Of a stretch of 64,000 nucleotides of DNA, positions 22,686 to 32,369 are shown one piece after another. Numbering within the stretch: position 1 is the stretch's first letter; each line of letters opens with the position of its first letter. The notes under the pieces were generated by a model. That model searched no databases and was not told the DNA's origin. It saw only the letters and a program-made list of their open reading frames with translations. The position numbers and the translations under genes are program-made. Where the stretch lies: the NCBI GenBank assembly GCA_029851415.1, contig CM056743.1:70896186-70960185 (forward strand), given 5' to 3'. The stretch is from Eretmocerus hayati. Its lineage: Eukaryota; Arthropoda; Insecta; Hymenoptera; Aphelinidae.

Positions 22686-22855
22686 TCAATCATACTATAT
22701 TTCGACGATTTCTCAAATACTCAATTTGAGGACCATACAGTGGTGGATTCCCTCAGGAAAAGTATCTGCACCAAGGTGAAATCTTTGTTGCCTATACAAT
22801 AAACTATATCATAATATTGACTGAACTATCTGCTAGTGTAGTAGTTTGTGTGGTT

Positions 22856-23134
22856 ATGACAAAATCGAAGGATGAAATCGAGCTTGAGTTGATGAAACTT
22901 CGTCAAAAATCTCTTAGATCTTAGATGGTATCACAGAGCGACTATGCTGTGAAGAGTTTTTTGGAAAAATACATCCACCCAGTTGACACAGATGTTCACC
23001 ACTTGGTTAGATTGACAACTGGTGAAATTTCCAAGTATTGGTTGGATATACTTATTGATAATTCAGCCGATTCTGACAGAGTAGCTCGTGAGACTCCCTG
23101 TCACCATGGTATACTCATCAAATTGGCGAAATAA
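22856..23134 (+). other. Open stretch with one in-frame stop, unrecognised
   Basis: ATG at 22856 opens a frame rich in Lys, Glu and Leu that meets TAG at 22922-22924 and immediately continues with ATG at 22925 to TAA at 23134 (69 further codons). The peptide looks like ordinary cytoplasmic protein, with HHLVRLTTGEISKYWLDI as its densest part. I do not recognise it. It may be an exon or a retrocopy fragment; the stop argues for a relic. Confidence 0.2.
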
Positions 23135-23207
23135 TTTCAGCCAATTTTGAGGAGATGAGGCAATCCTGTTTTATGTGCAGAACGAGAAATTCCCTATGAT
23201 ACAATTC

Positions 23208-23210
<3 letters not shown>

Positions 23211-23302
<92 letters not shown>
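23211..23302 (+). repeat. (GA)46 microsatellite
   Basis: Perfect GA dinucleotides directly abutting the 5'-truncated R1-clade LINE copy that starts at 23303. ORFs through it (poly Glu-Arg or Ser-Leu) are artefacts. Confidence 0.97.
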
Positions 23303-23305
<3 letters not shown>

Positions 23306-23895
23306 CGGCTTACGTATTGGCGAGTACTCCGCCCATCCACTTGCTCGTCGCGGAGCGAATGAGGATCTGGGACCGCCAGAAAGTGATTGGAGCCGAACGA
23401 GTACTCACTCCGACGATGAAGGAGATCATCCGCGACAACGAGAAGGAAACCACCCTTGAGCATTGGCAAACTGAGTGGGATTCGCCATTTGCGAACGGCA
23501 GATGGACGCACCGGCTGATCCGTGACGTAGCCAAGTGGGCGGAACGCACCCACGGAGAGATGGACTACTGGACGACGCAGGCACTGAGCGATCATGGTTG
23601 CTTCGGTTCCTATCTAACCAGGTTCAAGAAGAGGACAACCCCAGCATGTCAGTCATGCGGGGACGAATGGGATGACGCCGAACATGCCCTGTTCAAGTGC
23701 AGCGACACCCGGAGAGAGCGCGCCGAGCTCGATGAATGGCTGGGTGCTCAACTAACACCTGAGAATCTCGTCCCGTACTTGCTCCGCAACCAGGAGACAT
23801 GGGATAGACTCACCGGATACATCAAGCTGGTGATGACCCGCAAAGAGGAGAAAAAGAGGGAAGTAAGGCTCCTCGAAGCAGGCGAATTACAGTGA
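23303..23895 (+). pseudogene. R1-type ORF2 C-terminal fragment
   Basis: About 195 codons, open to a TGA just before 23896. Contains the RNA-binding-type Cys-His cluster CQSCGDEWDDAEHALFKC expected at the C-terminus of R1-group ORF2 proteins, followed by TRRERAELDEWLGAQLTPEN. No RT catalytic motif is present because of 5' truncation, so it cannot function. Nearly identical to the same region of copy 2 before that copy's frameshift, which suggests recent activity. Confidence 0.85.
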
Positions 23896-24361
23896 CTCTG
23901 CCGATTGAAACTGAAGAGGCCCAAATGATTCCAGGAGGAATCTGATGCACTGAAGAGGGAAGAAAGAAGGAAGAAGAGAGAAGAAAGAAGAAAGAGAAGG
24001 AACAATGAAGAATGAAGATAGAAGATGCCGACAAGTGGCCGAAGAGAGAAGATGGAGAAGAGGAACGCTCGCAATCGAGCGCGAGACATGCCGCTCATCC
24101 TGAAGTAATGCTCACGCGGTTCCGGGATGAGATGGTAGATGCAGGTGGATCTCCTTCTTGATTGCCCGATGCCCTAGGTATCGGACATCGAAGGGAGAGG
24201 GATATTACACGGCCGGGCCCACCTCTCGGTGGGCCCCACCCAAACCCGTGTCCCGCCTGGTATGGCCTGCGTGGGCTATGCGTAGTCCGCGTAAGCTGAA
24301 CCAGTCCGGTGTCTGGGGACGGATCCGAGGTATCCTGAGGCGGATTTTGCCCTCTATCCAC

Positions 24362-24393
<32 letters not shown>
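23303..24393 (+). mobile_element. R1-clade LINE, copy 1, 5'-truncated with A29 tail
   Basis: Begins inside the C-terminal part of ORF2, carries the 3' UTR with a polypurine stretch (about 23950-24010), and ends in 29 A (24365-24393) followed by (GA)5 (24394-24403). The 5' junction abuts (GA)46. This is what an insertion into a GA microsatellite would look like. The 3' UTR matches copy 2 (27919-28386 inverted) over its length. Confidence 0.85.
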
Positions 24394-24403
<10 letters not shown>

Positions 24404-24404
<1 letters not shown>

Positions 24405-25120
24405 CCACCTAAAAGAAGAGGGAGAGAGTGTCTTATAAGATGACTCGCTGAAAGTGTAACGAGTTGGATTATGAGTAATTCCACGACTGCATGAGAATTG
24501 CAGCACCTCTTTATAACTCCGTAACGAGATCACCACCGGATTTTCAGTCGATGTCACAATCTCTGAGTTTGATTCCCTTCCAACACTGTAATTAGAGACA
24601 CGAAGGAGAAGATTCGGGTATAATAGTCTGAACTTACAAGGCTTTGGAATAAGTGGTATACCGGGACATAGTCGGCTTTGCCAAACAAATCGAACTCGAA
24701 CTCACAAATTATAACTTTGGTTGAGTTCTTGTAATATCATCATACTAAATGTATGCTTATTCCTCTGAGACTGAGGTTTAAGACTAGTATCATGATTACA
24801 ATGAATAATACAATGAATGAATGATTGAGCCCTGAATTGATTTTCAACGATTCGCATACTTTTTTAGGAGTTTCCGGAGACTTTTACTTGATGTGCGCGA
24901 TCTAGGAAAAATATTATGATAAGAAATGGTCACGATTCTTGAATGAGCTTCGAGGAACTGTGATGCTGTTCTGCAAAAATTGCCGCTAAACCTTTGTGAT
25001 GGCAATCCGACATCACAAACCTGGATGTCGCCGTTACTTTGATATACGGTGAATCGTTACGCCTCTTCGACCTAGACTGGGAAACCTGTGAGTAACAGGG
25101 GCCGTCATCCTGCAGATAGG
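24404..25120. other. Spacer without recognisable features
   Basis: No open frame, repeat or RNA gene recognised on either strand. Confidence 0.35.
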
Positions 25121-25124
25121 GGGA

Positions 25125-25185
25125 GGGTCATTGACCTCGTGGGGGAGGGGGTAAGATCATTGACCTCGGAGAAGGTCATTGACCT
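25125..25185. promoter_or_regulatory. Three clustered IR-1 nuclear-receptor-type sites
   Basis: GGGTCA-T-TGACCT (25125-25137), AGATCA-T-TGACCT (25154-25166) and AGGTCA-T-TGACCT (25173-25185). The third is a perfect palindrome and the first two each differ at one or two bases. Inverted AGGTCA half-sites spaced by one base are the preferred binding site of the ecdysone receptor heterodimer EcR/USP. TATATAT follows directly. No start codon or gene can be tied to it here. Confidence 0.45.
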
Positions 25186-25931
25186 ATATATGTAGGTGAT
25201 GGATCTCCAGACGTGTGTAGAGTGGGGGGGTCTGGCCGTGATATCTGGCAAGGCGGCGAGATGGAACACCGGACCTTATGTTTTGGGCAAAAACGGTCAC
25301 TCGTAACTATGTCTCTGTATATGTCTATCTCCTCCTTGGGAAGTTTCCTCCGAGCTTAATGTTGTGGGTTGTAAACAGTATCCTGGGAGGGGATGTTACA
25401 ATAGCGATCGACTTGACTGCCGAGTGCTAGATCTAAGGCCACAACAGTGAGCTCGGTGGAATCTATTCGGGACAAAAAGCCACACATTCTTACGACAGAT
25501 CGTAAGCCCAAGCATCAGGCCATTCTTTTGCCCACGTTATCCGGGGACTCCGACGTATGCTTGGGCCTGTTCTCCACGACTTTCTTCTCTATTGCCAGCA
25601 TTCCCCGCGCATCATGTGTGAATTCTTCGTCTACGCTATGCACGGCAACGTAGACACCAGGCAAGGTTCACTCACTCTCTCAGCGCGAATCAGCTAGGGT
25701 AGCTGGAAACCAGCTAGTAATAGCTGATTTCGTCAGCTAACGTGAACGGATTTTCACTGATTGAATCAGCTATCACGGGGGTGATATGGATTGATATACA
25801 GCGTTAGGTGATGATTTTCTTCGTGCTCTGTGCGTCTCGTGAAAATTTTTGGCTCTGGTATACATAATAATTCGTTTAGTGCAGTCGGATCAACTTGATC
25901 ACCCAATTTCCAAGTCCCAAGTAATGTCAAT
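25186..25931. other. Spacer with an AGCTG-rich patch
   Basis: Between about 25685 and 25775 the word CAGCTA/AGCTGA recurs seven times in both orientations. The 68-codon frame at 25447-25653 has no recognisable feature. Confidence 0.35.
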
Positions 25932-26010
25932 AAAGTGAGCCACGTGCTGTTAAAGCGGGCCATCTGCTGTTGAAGTGGGCCACCTGCTGTGAAAGTGGGC
26001 GACTTCCTGT
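25932..26010 (+). repeat. Short 20-bp E-box minisatellite, first patch
   Basis: Four units of the type GTGGGCCACNTGCTGTTRAA, the same unit and orientation as the larger array at 26325-26705. The 310 bases between the two patches are unrelated AT-rich DNA. Confidence 0.8.
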
Positions 26011-26324
26011 TGATCCCTTTACTTATTTTTTCATGTACAGTTGACATGGCTGAAAATCGACAATTGTGATGAATTTCGATTGACAAAATTCTGAAAAACC
26101 TCTGACAAATCCAGGAACACATCCGCTTGAAAATAGATTTTCTACTCGCTTCCATTTAAGGAAAGGTGAAAAAGAAATTCATTTTTGAGATTATGACGTT
26201 TCTGAGAAACTCATTGGATTGAATCAGAAATTCTCCCAGCTGGTCGAAATTTTTCGGAAAAATTTTTTACAAGTTATTGGTACATTTCTTGTCAGAAAAG
26301 TTTTCCGACATCGGGAAGTAAGCC

Positions 26325-26705
26325 TTAAAGTGGGCCACGTGCTGACAAAGCGGGCCACTTGCTGGAAAAGTGGGCCACATGCTGTTAAAGTGGTCCACCT
26401 GCTGTCAAAGTGGGCCACATGCTGTTAAAGCGGGCCACATGCTGTTAAGGTGAGCAACATGCTGTTGAAGCAGGCCACATGCTGTTAGAGCGAGCCATCT
26501 GTTGTTGAAGTGGGCCACGTGCTGTTGAATCGAGCCATCTGTTGTTAAAATGGGCCACATGCTGTTAAAGCGGGCCACCTGCTGTTCAAGTGGGCCACCT
26601 GCTGTTGAAGTAGGCCACATTCTGTTAAATCGGGCCCCCTGCTGTTGAAGTGGGCCACGTGCTGTTAAATCGGGTGACCTGCTGTTGGAATGGGCCACCT
26701 CCCGA
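26325..26705 (+). repeat. 20-bp E-box minisatellite, main array (~19 units)
   Basis: Unit GTGGGCCACNTGCTGTTAAA. Nearly every unit holds a CANNTG E-box (CACGTG, CACATG, CACCTG or CATCTG). Because 20 is not divisible by three, one 60-bp triple unit codes a 20-residue repeat, and the long minus-strand frame over it is an artefact. Confidence 0.9.
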
Positions 26706-26719
26706 AGTTTGGCCACCGG

Positions 26720-27892
26720 CCAAAACGCAAAAAGTGTTAGTAGCTACGGCGAAGGCACCCAGTACCCGGTACTCGGCCGGTACCGATCAAGGAACGAACA
26801 TCGGGAGAGGTAATCCGATGAGGAGCCTCGACGCTCACCAGTCAACGTTTGCGACGGATGTCGTGTAACACTGGTAGGGCAAACGTGAAATGAGTGCCAG
26901 TACACGGGCGAAACCACCTAGTAGCGTTGTTCCCCGTGAAAAGTGTTAGTACACCCGACGAAGACATCAAGTAGCATTCCCGAGCCGTTACCAATCAAGG
27001 ATTACATTGGAAGAGGTAACCCGTAAGGGGCCTCGGCGGACTGAGTCCGACGTGAGCGTCGCAGGGCGCTCAATTGGAATCGCCATAAGGACCTGTTGCT
27101 CGCAACAGGTGAGTATGTGAGGACATCTCTGGCTTCCCGAGTTATTTCACGGGCTAGACCACGTGACCGTGATTCATTCATGGGACGTGGGAGAGGATAT
27201 CCGATGAGGAACCTCGACGGGCACCAGTCAAAACGTGCACAGTGGAGACTGTGTAACACTGGGACGAGAGATCGTGAATTTTCCGGTTCTCGGGCTGATA
27301 TCAATCAACGCTGACAATAGGATGGGCGAGGTAACCTGCAAGGGGCCTCGGTGGATTGAGTCCATCGCGAGTGCCGCAGGGCACTCAATTGGAATCGCCA
27401 TAAGGACCTGCTGACCGCGACAGATGAGTACGTGATGACTACTTTGGCTTCCCGAGTTATTCCACGGGTTAGACCACGGGACCGTGGTCTTATTCGAAAC
27501 GTGGGAGAGTATTTAAGCTCCGTAGGAGTGCTCGAGCAGTGACCTGTCTGCGTGCGTGAGCAAAACAGGGAAAAGGTCCTCGTAAGAGGCCTTGGCCGTG
27601 ACCTTTCAAGGCTGAAGTCGGAGGGCTTCCAACAAAGGTACCCAGGGTCGGGGCTGAGCCCATGGTTGTGCGTGCTCGCACGCCAACCACTGCTCCGTCG
27701 TAAGGTTGGATTCTGGGGGGCACACGGTTCGGAACTGGATGGGAAGCTGCCACCCTATCAAGGTGGTAAGAATTCGGTAGTCCGCGAAGACGCGATGACA
27801 AGGCGTATCCTTGTCCAGGGGCTTGGAGCCGATGGAGGGTTGAGCCGAGAGGCAGGTACTTCTACTGAAATCGAAGGAGCGATTTCAATTTC
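26720..27892 (+). repeat. GC-rich repeat block with promoter-like unit ends
   Basis: Phrases such as GAGGTAACCYGYAAGGGGCCTC and CTCAATTGGAATCGCCATAA recur about 317 bases apart (27014-27200 and 27331-27515). Related half-units at 26800 and 27190 start GGGAGAGGTAATCCGATGAGG or similar. The last unit runs into GAGTATTTAAGCTCCGTAGG (about 27507), a TATA-like box and start region. This looks like the repeated promoter region of a mobile element or an rDNA-spacer-like repeat; which element could not be determined. No ORF is supported. Confidence 0.5.
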
Positions 27893-28386
27893 TTTTTTGT
27901 TTTTTTTTTTTTTTTTTAAGGTGGTTAGAGGGCAAAATCCGCCTCAGGATCCCTCGGATCTGTCCCCAGGCACCGGACTGGTTCAGCTTACGCGGACTAC
28001 GCATAGCCCACGCAGGCCGTACCAGGCGGGACACGGGTTTGGGTGGGGCCCACCGAGAGTTGGGCCCGGCCGTGTAATATCCCTCTCCCTTCGATGTCCG
28101 ATACCTAGGGCATCGGGCAATCAAGAAGGAGATCCACCTGCATCTACCATCTCATCCCGGAACCGCGTGAGCATTACTTCATGATGAGCGGCATGTCTCG
28201 CGCTCAATTGCGAGCGTTCCTCTTCTCCATCTTCTCTCTTCGGCCACTTGTCGGCATCTTCTATCTTCATTCTCCATTGTTCCCTCTCTTTCTTCTTTCT
28301 TCTCTCTTCTTTCTTCTTTCTTCCCTCTTCAGTGCATCAGATTCCTCCTGGAATCATTTGGGCCTCTTCTGTTTCAATCGGCAGAG

Positions 28387-31300
28387 TCACTGTAATTCGC
28401 CTGCTTCGAGGCGCTTCACTTCCCTCTCTTTCTCCTCTTTGCGGGTCATCACCAGCTTGATGTATCCGGTGAGTCTATCCCATGTCTCCTGGTTGCGGAG
28501 CAAGTACGGGACGAGATTCTCAGGTGTTAGTTGAGCACCCAGCCATTCATCCAGCTCGGCGCGCTCTCTCCGGGTGTCGCTGCACTTGAAGAGGGCATGT
28601 TCGGCGTCATCCCATTCGTCCCTGCATGACTGACATGCTGGGTCGTCCTCTTCTTGAACCTGGTTAGATAGGAACCGAAGCAACCATGATCGCTCAGTGC
28701 CTGCGTCGTCCAGTAGTCCATCTCTCCGTGGGTGCGTTCCGCCCACTTGGCTACGTCACGGATCAGCCGGTGCGTCCATCTGCCGTTCGCAAATGGCGAA
28801 TCCCACTCAGTTTGCCAATGCTCAAGGGTGGTTTCCTTCTCGTTGTCGCGGATGATCTCCTTCATCGTCGGAGTGAGTACTCGTTCGGCTCCGATCACTT
28901 TCTGGCGGTCCCAGATCCTCACTCGCTCCGCGACGAGCAAGTGGATGGGCGGAGTACTCGCCAATACGTAAGCCGCATCTCCTGACACAGTGCGGTAGGC
29001 ACGGATACTCCTCAGGGCCGCTCTTCGGTGGACAGGCCCCATTCTCTTCTCGATGATGGTCTTCTCTACTCTCTTCCCCCACACGGGTGCACCGTACAGC
29101 ATGATGGAGGTAGTGACGGTGTTGAGAAGTGCGCGCCTCTTTTCCTTGGGTCCTCCGATATTCGGCATAAGCCGCTGGAGCGCCGCACCGACCCTGCTCG
29201 CCTTCTGGGCGGCTTCCTGGATGTGCTTCGGGAACAACCACTTGTCGTCGAGCCATACACCGAGGTAATTCAGCTCTGTCTTCCGTGGAATCTCTTGCCC
29301 GTTGATATAAAACCGGGGTAAGTCAAACTTCCTACGCCTTGTGACCACGATTGCTTCGCACTTCTTGACAGCGAGCTCCAGAAGCCTGCTAATCATCCAC
29401 TCGTAGACTCGGGCCAGCGCTTCGTTCGCGCGTCTACCCAAGAGTTCCTCGTTGTCAGCCCATACTATGAGTCCCGCGTCGTCCACGGAAGCCACTATTA
29501 TCACTCCTCCTGGCAGTTCGATAGACAGTAAGCTGTCATACTGGGTGTTCCAGTTGAACGGTCCGCAGACCGATCCCTGTCCGATTCCGGCGGACAGTAC
29601 CCGAATCTCTTGTCCCTCGTCGGTGTCGTACATGAGGGTCCTGTTCCGCAGGTAGTCACTCGTGACGGCTAGTAGATAGGGGGACACTTTACCTGCTTGG
29701 GATTGATAGACTCGCTCCCAGCTCGCGCAGTTGAATGCGTTCTTTATGTCCAACGCAATGATGGCACAGAATCCTCCTCTTCTTTGGTATGGGTTCCCTA
29801 CCGACGCTTGAACCCGTTCTTGGACCGCCTCGATCGCGTGCACAGTGCTCCGTCCCTTCCGGAAACCGAACTGCATTGGTGATAGCCCACCGCCTTCTTC
29901 TTAGGCTTTTTCCACCCTGTTGAGCACCATCCTCTCATACATTTTCCCGATATTGTCGAGCATGCTGAGAGGGCGTTGACCTCCTTGACCCTTAGGTATC
30001 AGGACCAGCTTCTGGCGTTTCCACTTGTCCGGGAAAGTTCCCGCGCTCAGACAGATGTTGAAGAGGTCGAGGAGTAGATCTGGCTTGTATTTGAAGACTA
30101 GTTTCAGAGCCTCGTTTGGGATGCCATCCAGGCCAGGGGCCTTGCCGTTCGGCATTCTTTTCGCCGCTATAAGTAGCTCTTGCATAGTGAAGAGCGGGAT
30201 GGGGTCTTCGCTCTCCGTAGGGAATGTAACTCTGGGTTCTCCTGCTGGGAAGAGGTCTTCCACGATGGTGCGCAATGTTGCTGCATCGGTCGGTGCTGGG
30301 TTGCCCCTCCGGGGTCGGACCTTTGACATGACCACGCGATATGGCGTGCCCCAAGGGTCTTCGTTAACTATGTCGCACAGTTCACCCCAGCACTTATCTT
30401 TGCTCCTCCGGATGGCTAGAACGAGAGCCTTCTTTGCTTCTTTGTACGCTCTGTCATCTTCCGACAGCGATGGTCGTTGCAGCTTCCTTGATCGCCATGC
30501 GGTCCTCCTTTTCTTGTTGCTCGTTCTTCGTAGAGCCTTGATCTCATCGTTGATCCAGTACTCTGGTTTTATCCAGAAACATGGTGTTGTCCTGCGAGCC
30601 ATCGACGCGTCGCAAGCTCTCGTGATGGCGGATGTTACCATGGCCACAGCCTCGTCCGATGCGGAGTTCATCGGGAGATCTTCGACTGTTTCTATCGATT
30701 CCCGGAATTTTCCCTCGTCCAGCTTCCGTACCTGCCACCCCGTTGGTCGCGGTCTGCGTGTCGTCTGTCTCTGTCCGTCAGTCCTAAGTCGAAACCGAAT
30801 ATGTCGATGGTTACTCAGTGTTTCCGTGTCCAGAACTTTCCACGATGTCATACGTCCCATGAGCGTCGGGCTCATGAACGTCAGGTCGAGGACCGATGAT
30901 GAACCTCCCTCCCGAGACCGAGTGTCGTGCCGGTAATAGGTGATAACCCCCGTCTCGTTCGCGAGCACTAATCCCAATGCCTCCATGGCATCTGCGAGTA
31001 TTACCCTCCGTCTATCGCGTGGCCCCCCGCTCCAAGTCGGTTCCTTGGAGTTGAAATCTCCCGCGAATATAACTGCCCCCCCCCCATTGCCTCACATCCT
31101 CTTCTAGGTCGTGGAGCTCGTCTTCAAATTCGTGCGTCTTGAGCGACGGCGAGTAGTAGCAGCTGTATACAGCTGTGCCCCCTATGGTCTTTCGAGCATA
31201 ACCGCGGCCACTAACAGCTGGTTCAGTCTCGCGGATCGTGGGATTCGTGATCTGAATTACAGCGGTCCCCCAGTGATCGAATGTGGAACGGGAAAGTTCG

Positions 31301-31419
31301 CGCTTCCGAGGCGGTTCGAAGATCATCAGAACATCGATACCCCCTTCTTTGGCGGCAGTGTGTAGGAGGTCACAAGCGTCCCCGCTTCTCCTGAGGTTGG
31401 CTTGGATGAAGTTAGCCAT
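28387..31419 (-). pseudogene. R1-type ORF2: endonuclease and reverse transcriptase, three lesions
   Basis: Start chosen at the ATG of MANFIQANLRRS (31417-31419), the usual R1 endonuclease beginning. A run of ten G (about 31078-31087) shifts the frame just before AGDFNS. The next frame carries endonuclease remainder and RT start (APGLDGIPNEAL) to a TAA at 29901-29903. RT continues with ALDIKNAFN (motif A), GIGQGSVCGP (motif B) and ASVDDAGL, where FADD would be expected; both Asp are kept but the Ala is Val. A 1-bp deletion near 28644 throws the end out of frame just before the Cys-His cluster. The C-terminus (28387-28650) is otherwise well kept, ending at LEAGELQ. Confidence 0.85.
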
Positions 31420-31456
31420 TTCTTCCCCCCCTGCGTCTATATGTCGCCCTCGCGTT

Positions 31457-32281
31457 TTAGTGAGCTGTGCAGTTGCTGGAGCCCGACCTGTGGTCAGATC
31501 TGGTTCCGATAGCCACGCAGCTGAGGCATTTTGGTTTCTCTTCACAGGTAGCGGCGAGGTGTCCTGGTTCACCGCTTTGGAAGCAGAGTTTCGGTTGACG
31601 TTCCTCTGCCTTCTCTTTTTTGCAGCCTGAGGCCTTGTGGCCATACTCTAGGCAGTTATAGCAGCGAGGGATGCCTCCCTTCTCGCGGATTCTCACTCTG
31701 CTTCATCCCACCTTGGGTTCTCTCCAGTCCAGGAGGCGGTGAGCGAGCCTCGCTGGGATGGACACAACCGCTGTTTGGGTGCCTCGGGAGCTCTTTCGCA
31801 GGCTCTTGACTATTATGGCTCCATCCTCGTTTTTTGGTAGGGCCTTCGCGAGGTCCTTCTGCACTTTAATTTTGTCGACATCGTAGTCGACTCCGAGAAC
31901 CTCGAGGGTCATGCTATTTGCGAGGCAGTGGACGGCCCCTTCTTGCCCGACGACTGGTGTCAGAGCCGCTTTGATGGCTGCAGCGTCGGTGCCCTTCCTC
32001 AGTTCAATGAGGATTTGCCCTTCCTGTGTCTTGCGGATGCCCGTGACTTTAGAGCCCACTTCTTCATTAAGATCATCCGTCTTTATCTTGCGCAGCATAT
32101 CTGCGTAGCTTAACCCACCTTGGTTTGCCGTGACGAGAACGGCGTCGGATTTCGCTCTTCTTGGCTTCATCTTTGCCTTCTTTCCAGCGGTGTCACTTGA
32201 TCGACCGCTTTTCTTTGCCCTCTTTGTATTTCTCTTAGAGACCACTTCCTGCCAAGGCCCGTCCTGCTTGGGCCTATTAGG
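31457..32281 (-). pseudogene. R1-type ORF1 (gag-like) with CCHC knuckles
   Basis: Nucleic-acid-binding ORF1 protein. The N-terminal part is basic (KRAKKSGRSSDTAGKKAKMK), followed by a gag-like folded region (SYADMLRKIK to RLLDWREPKVG). An in-frame TGA at 31700-31702 interrupts it. The frame then continues with CYNCLEYGHKASGC (intact CCHC knuckle), CFQSGEPGHLAATC (second Cys replaced by Ser) and CLSC..H. The apparent N-terminal extension through Glu-Arg repeats is just (GA)n DNA and not part of the protein. The true start codon is missing or lies in the truncated 5' end. It stops 37 bases before the ORF2 ATG. Confidence 0.8.
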
Positions 32282-32301
32282 AGTCGCAATTTCAATTTCA
32301 A

Positions 32302-32304
<3 letters not shown>

Positions 32305-32362
<58 letters not shown>
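32305..32362 (+). repeat. (CT)n microsatellite between LINE copies 2 and 3
   Basis: About 29 CT units lying between the A-rich tail of copy 3 (T8-G-T7 on the + strand, 32362-32377) and the 5' end of copy 2. Confidence 0.95.

Positions 32363-32369
<7 letters not shown>

Larger units (their letters stand above)
27893..32281 (-). mobile_element. R1-clade LINE, copy 2, nearly complete
   Basis: On the minus strand: ORF1 with CCHC knuckles, then ORF2 with endonuclease and RT, 3' UTR, and an A-rich tail at 27893-27918. The sequence just upstream of the 5' end (GAAATTGAAATTGCGACTCC, about 32281-32300) resembles that just downstream of the tail (GAAATTGAAATCGCTCC, about 27878-27894), a possible diverged target duplication of about 17 bp. 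Four disabling lesions were found: TGA in ORF1, a G-run frameshift and a TAA in ORF2, and a 1-bp deletion near its C-terminus. R1-clade assignment rests on ORF1 knuckles, ORF2 order and the C-terminal Cys-His cluster. Confidence 0.85.

Noticed and set aside
23194..23595. 133-codon minus-strand frame with poly Ser-Leu
   Set aside because: Generated by the (GA)n microsatellite; opposite strand of a real LINE ORF2 fragment.
26405..26716. 103-codon repeat protein on the minus strand
   Set aside because: A 20-bp minisatellite gives three open frames by construction; no start context or non-repeat domain supports translation.
30025..30936. 303-codon plus-strand ORF
   Set aside because: Exact antisense shadow of the R1 ORF2 on the minus strand; GC-rich coding DNA often opens the opposite frame.
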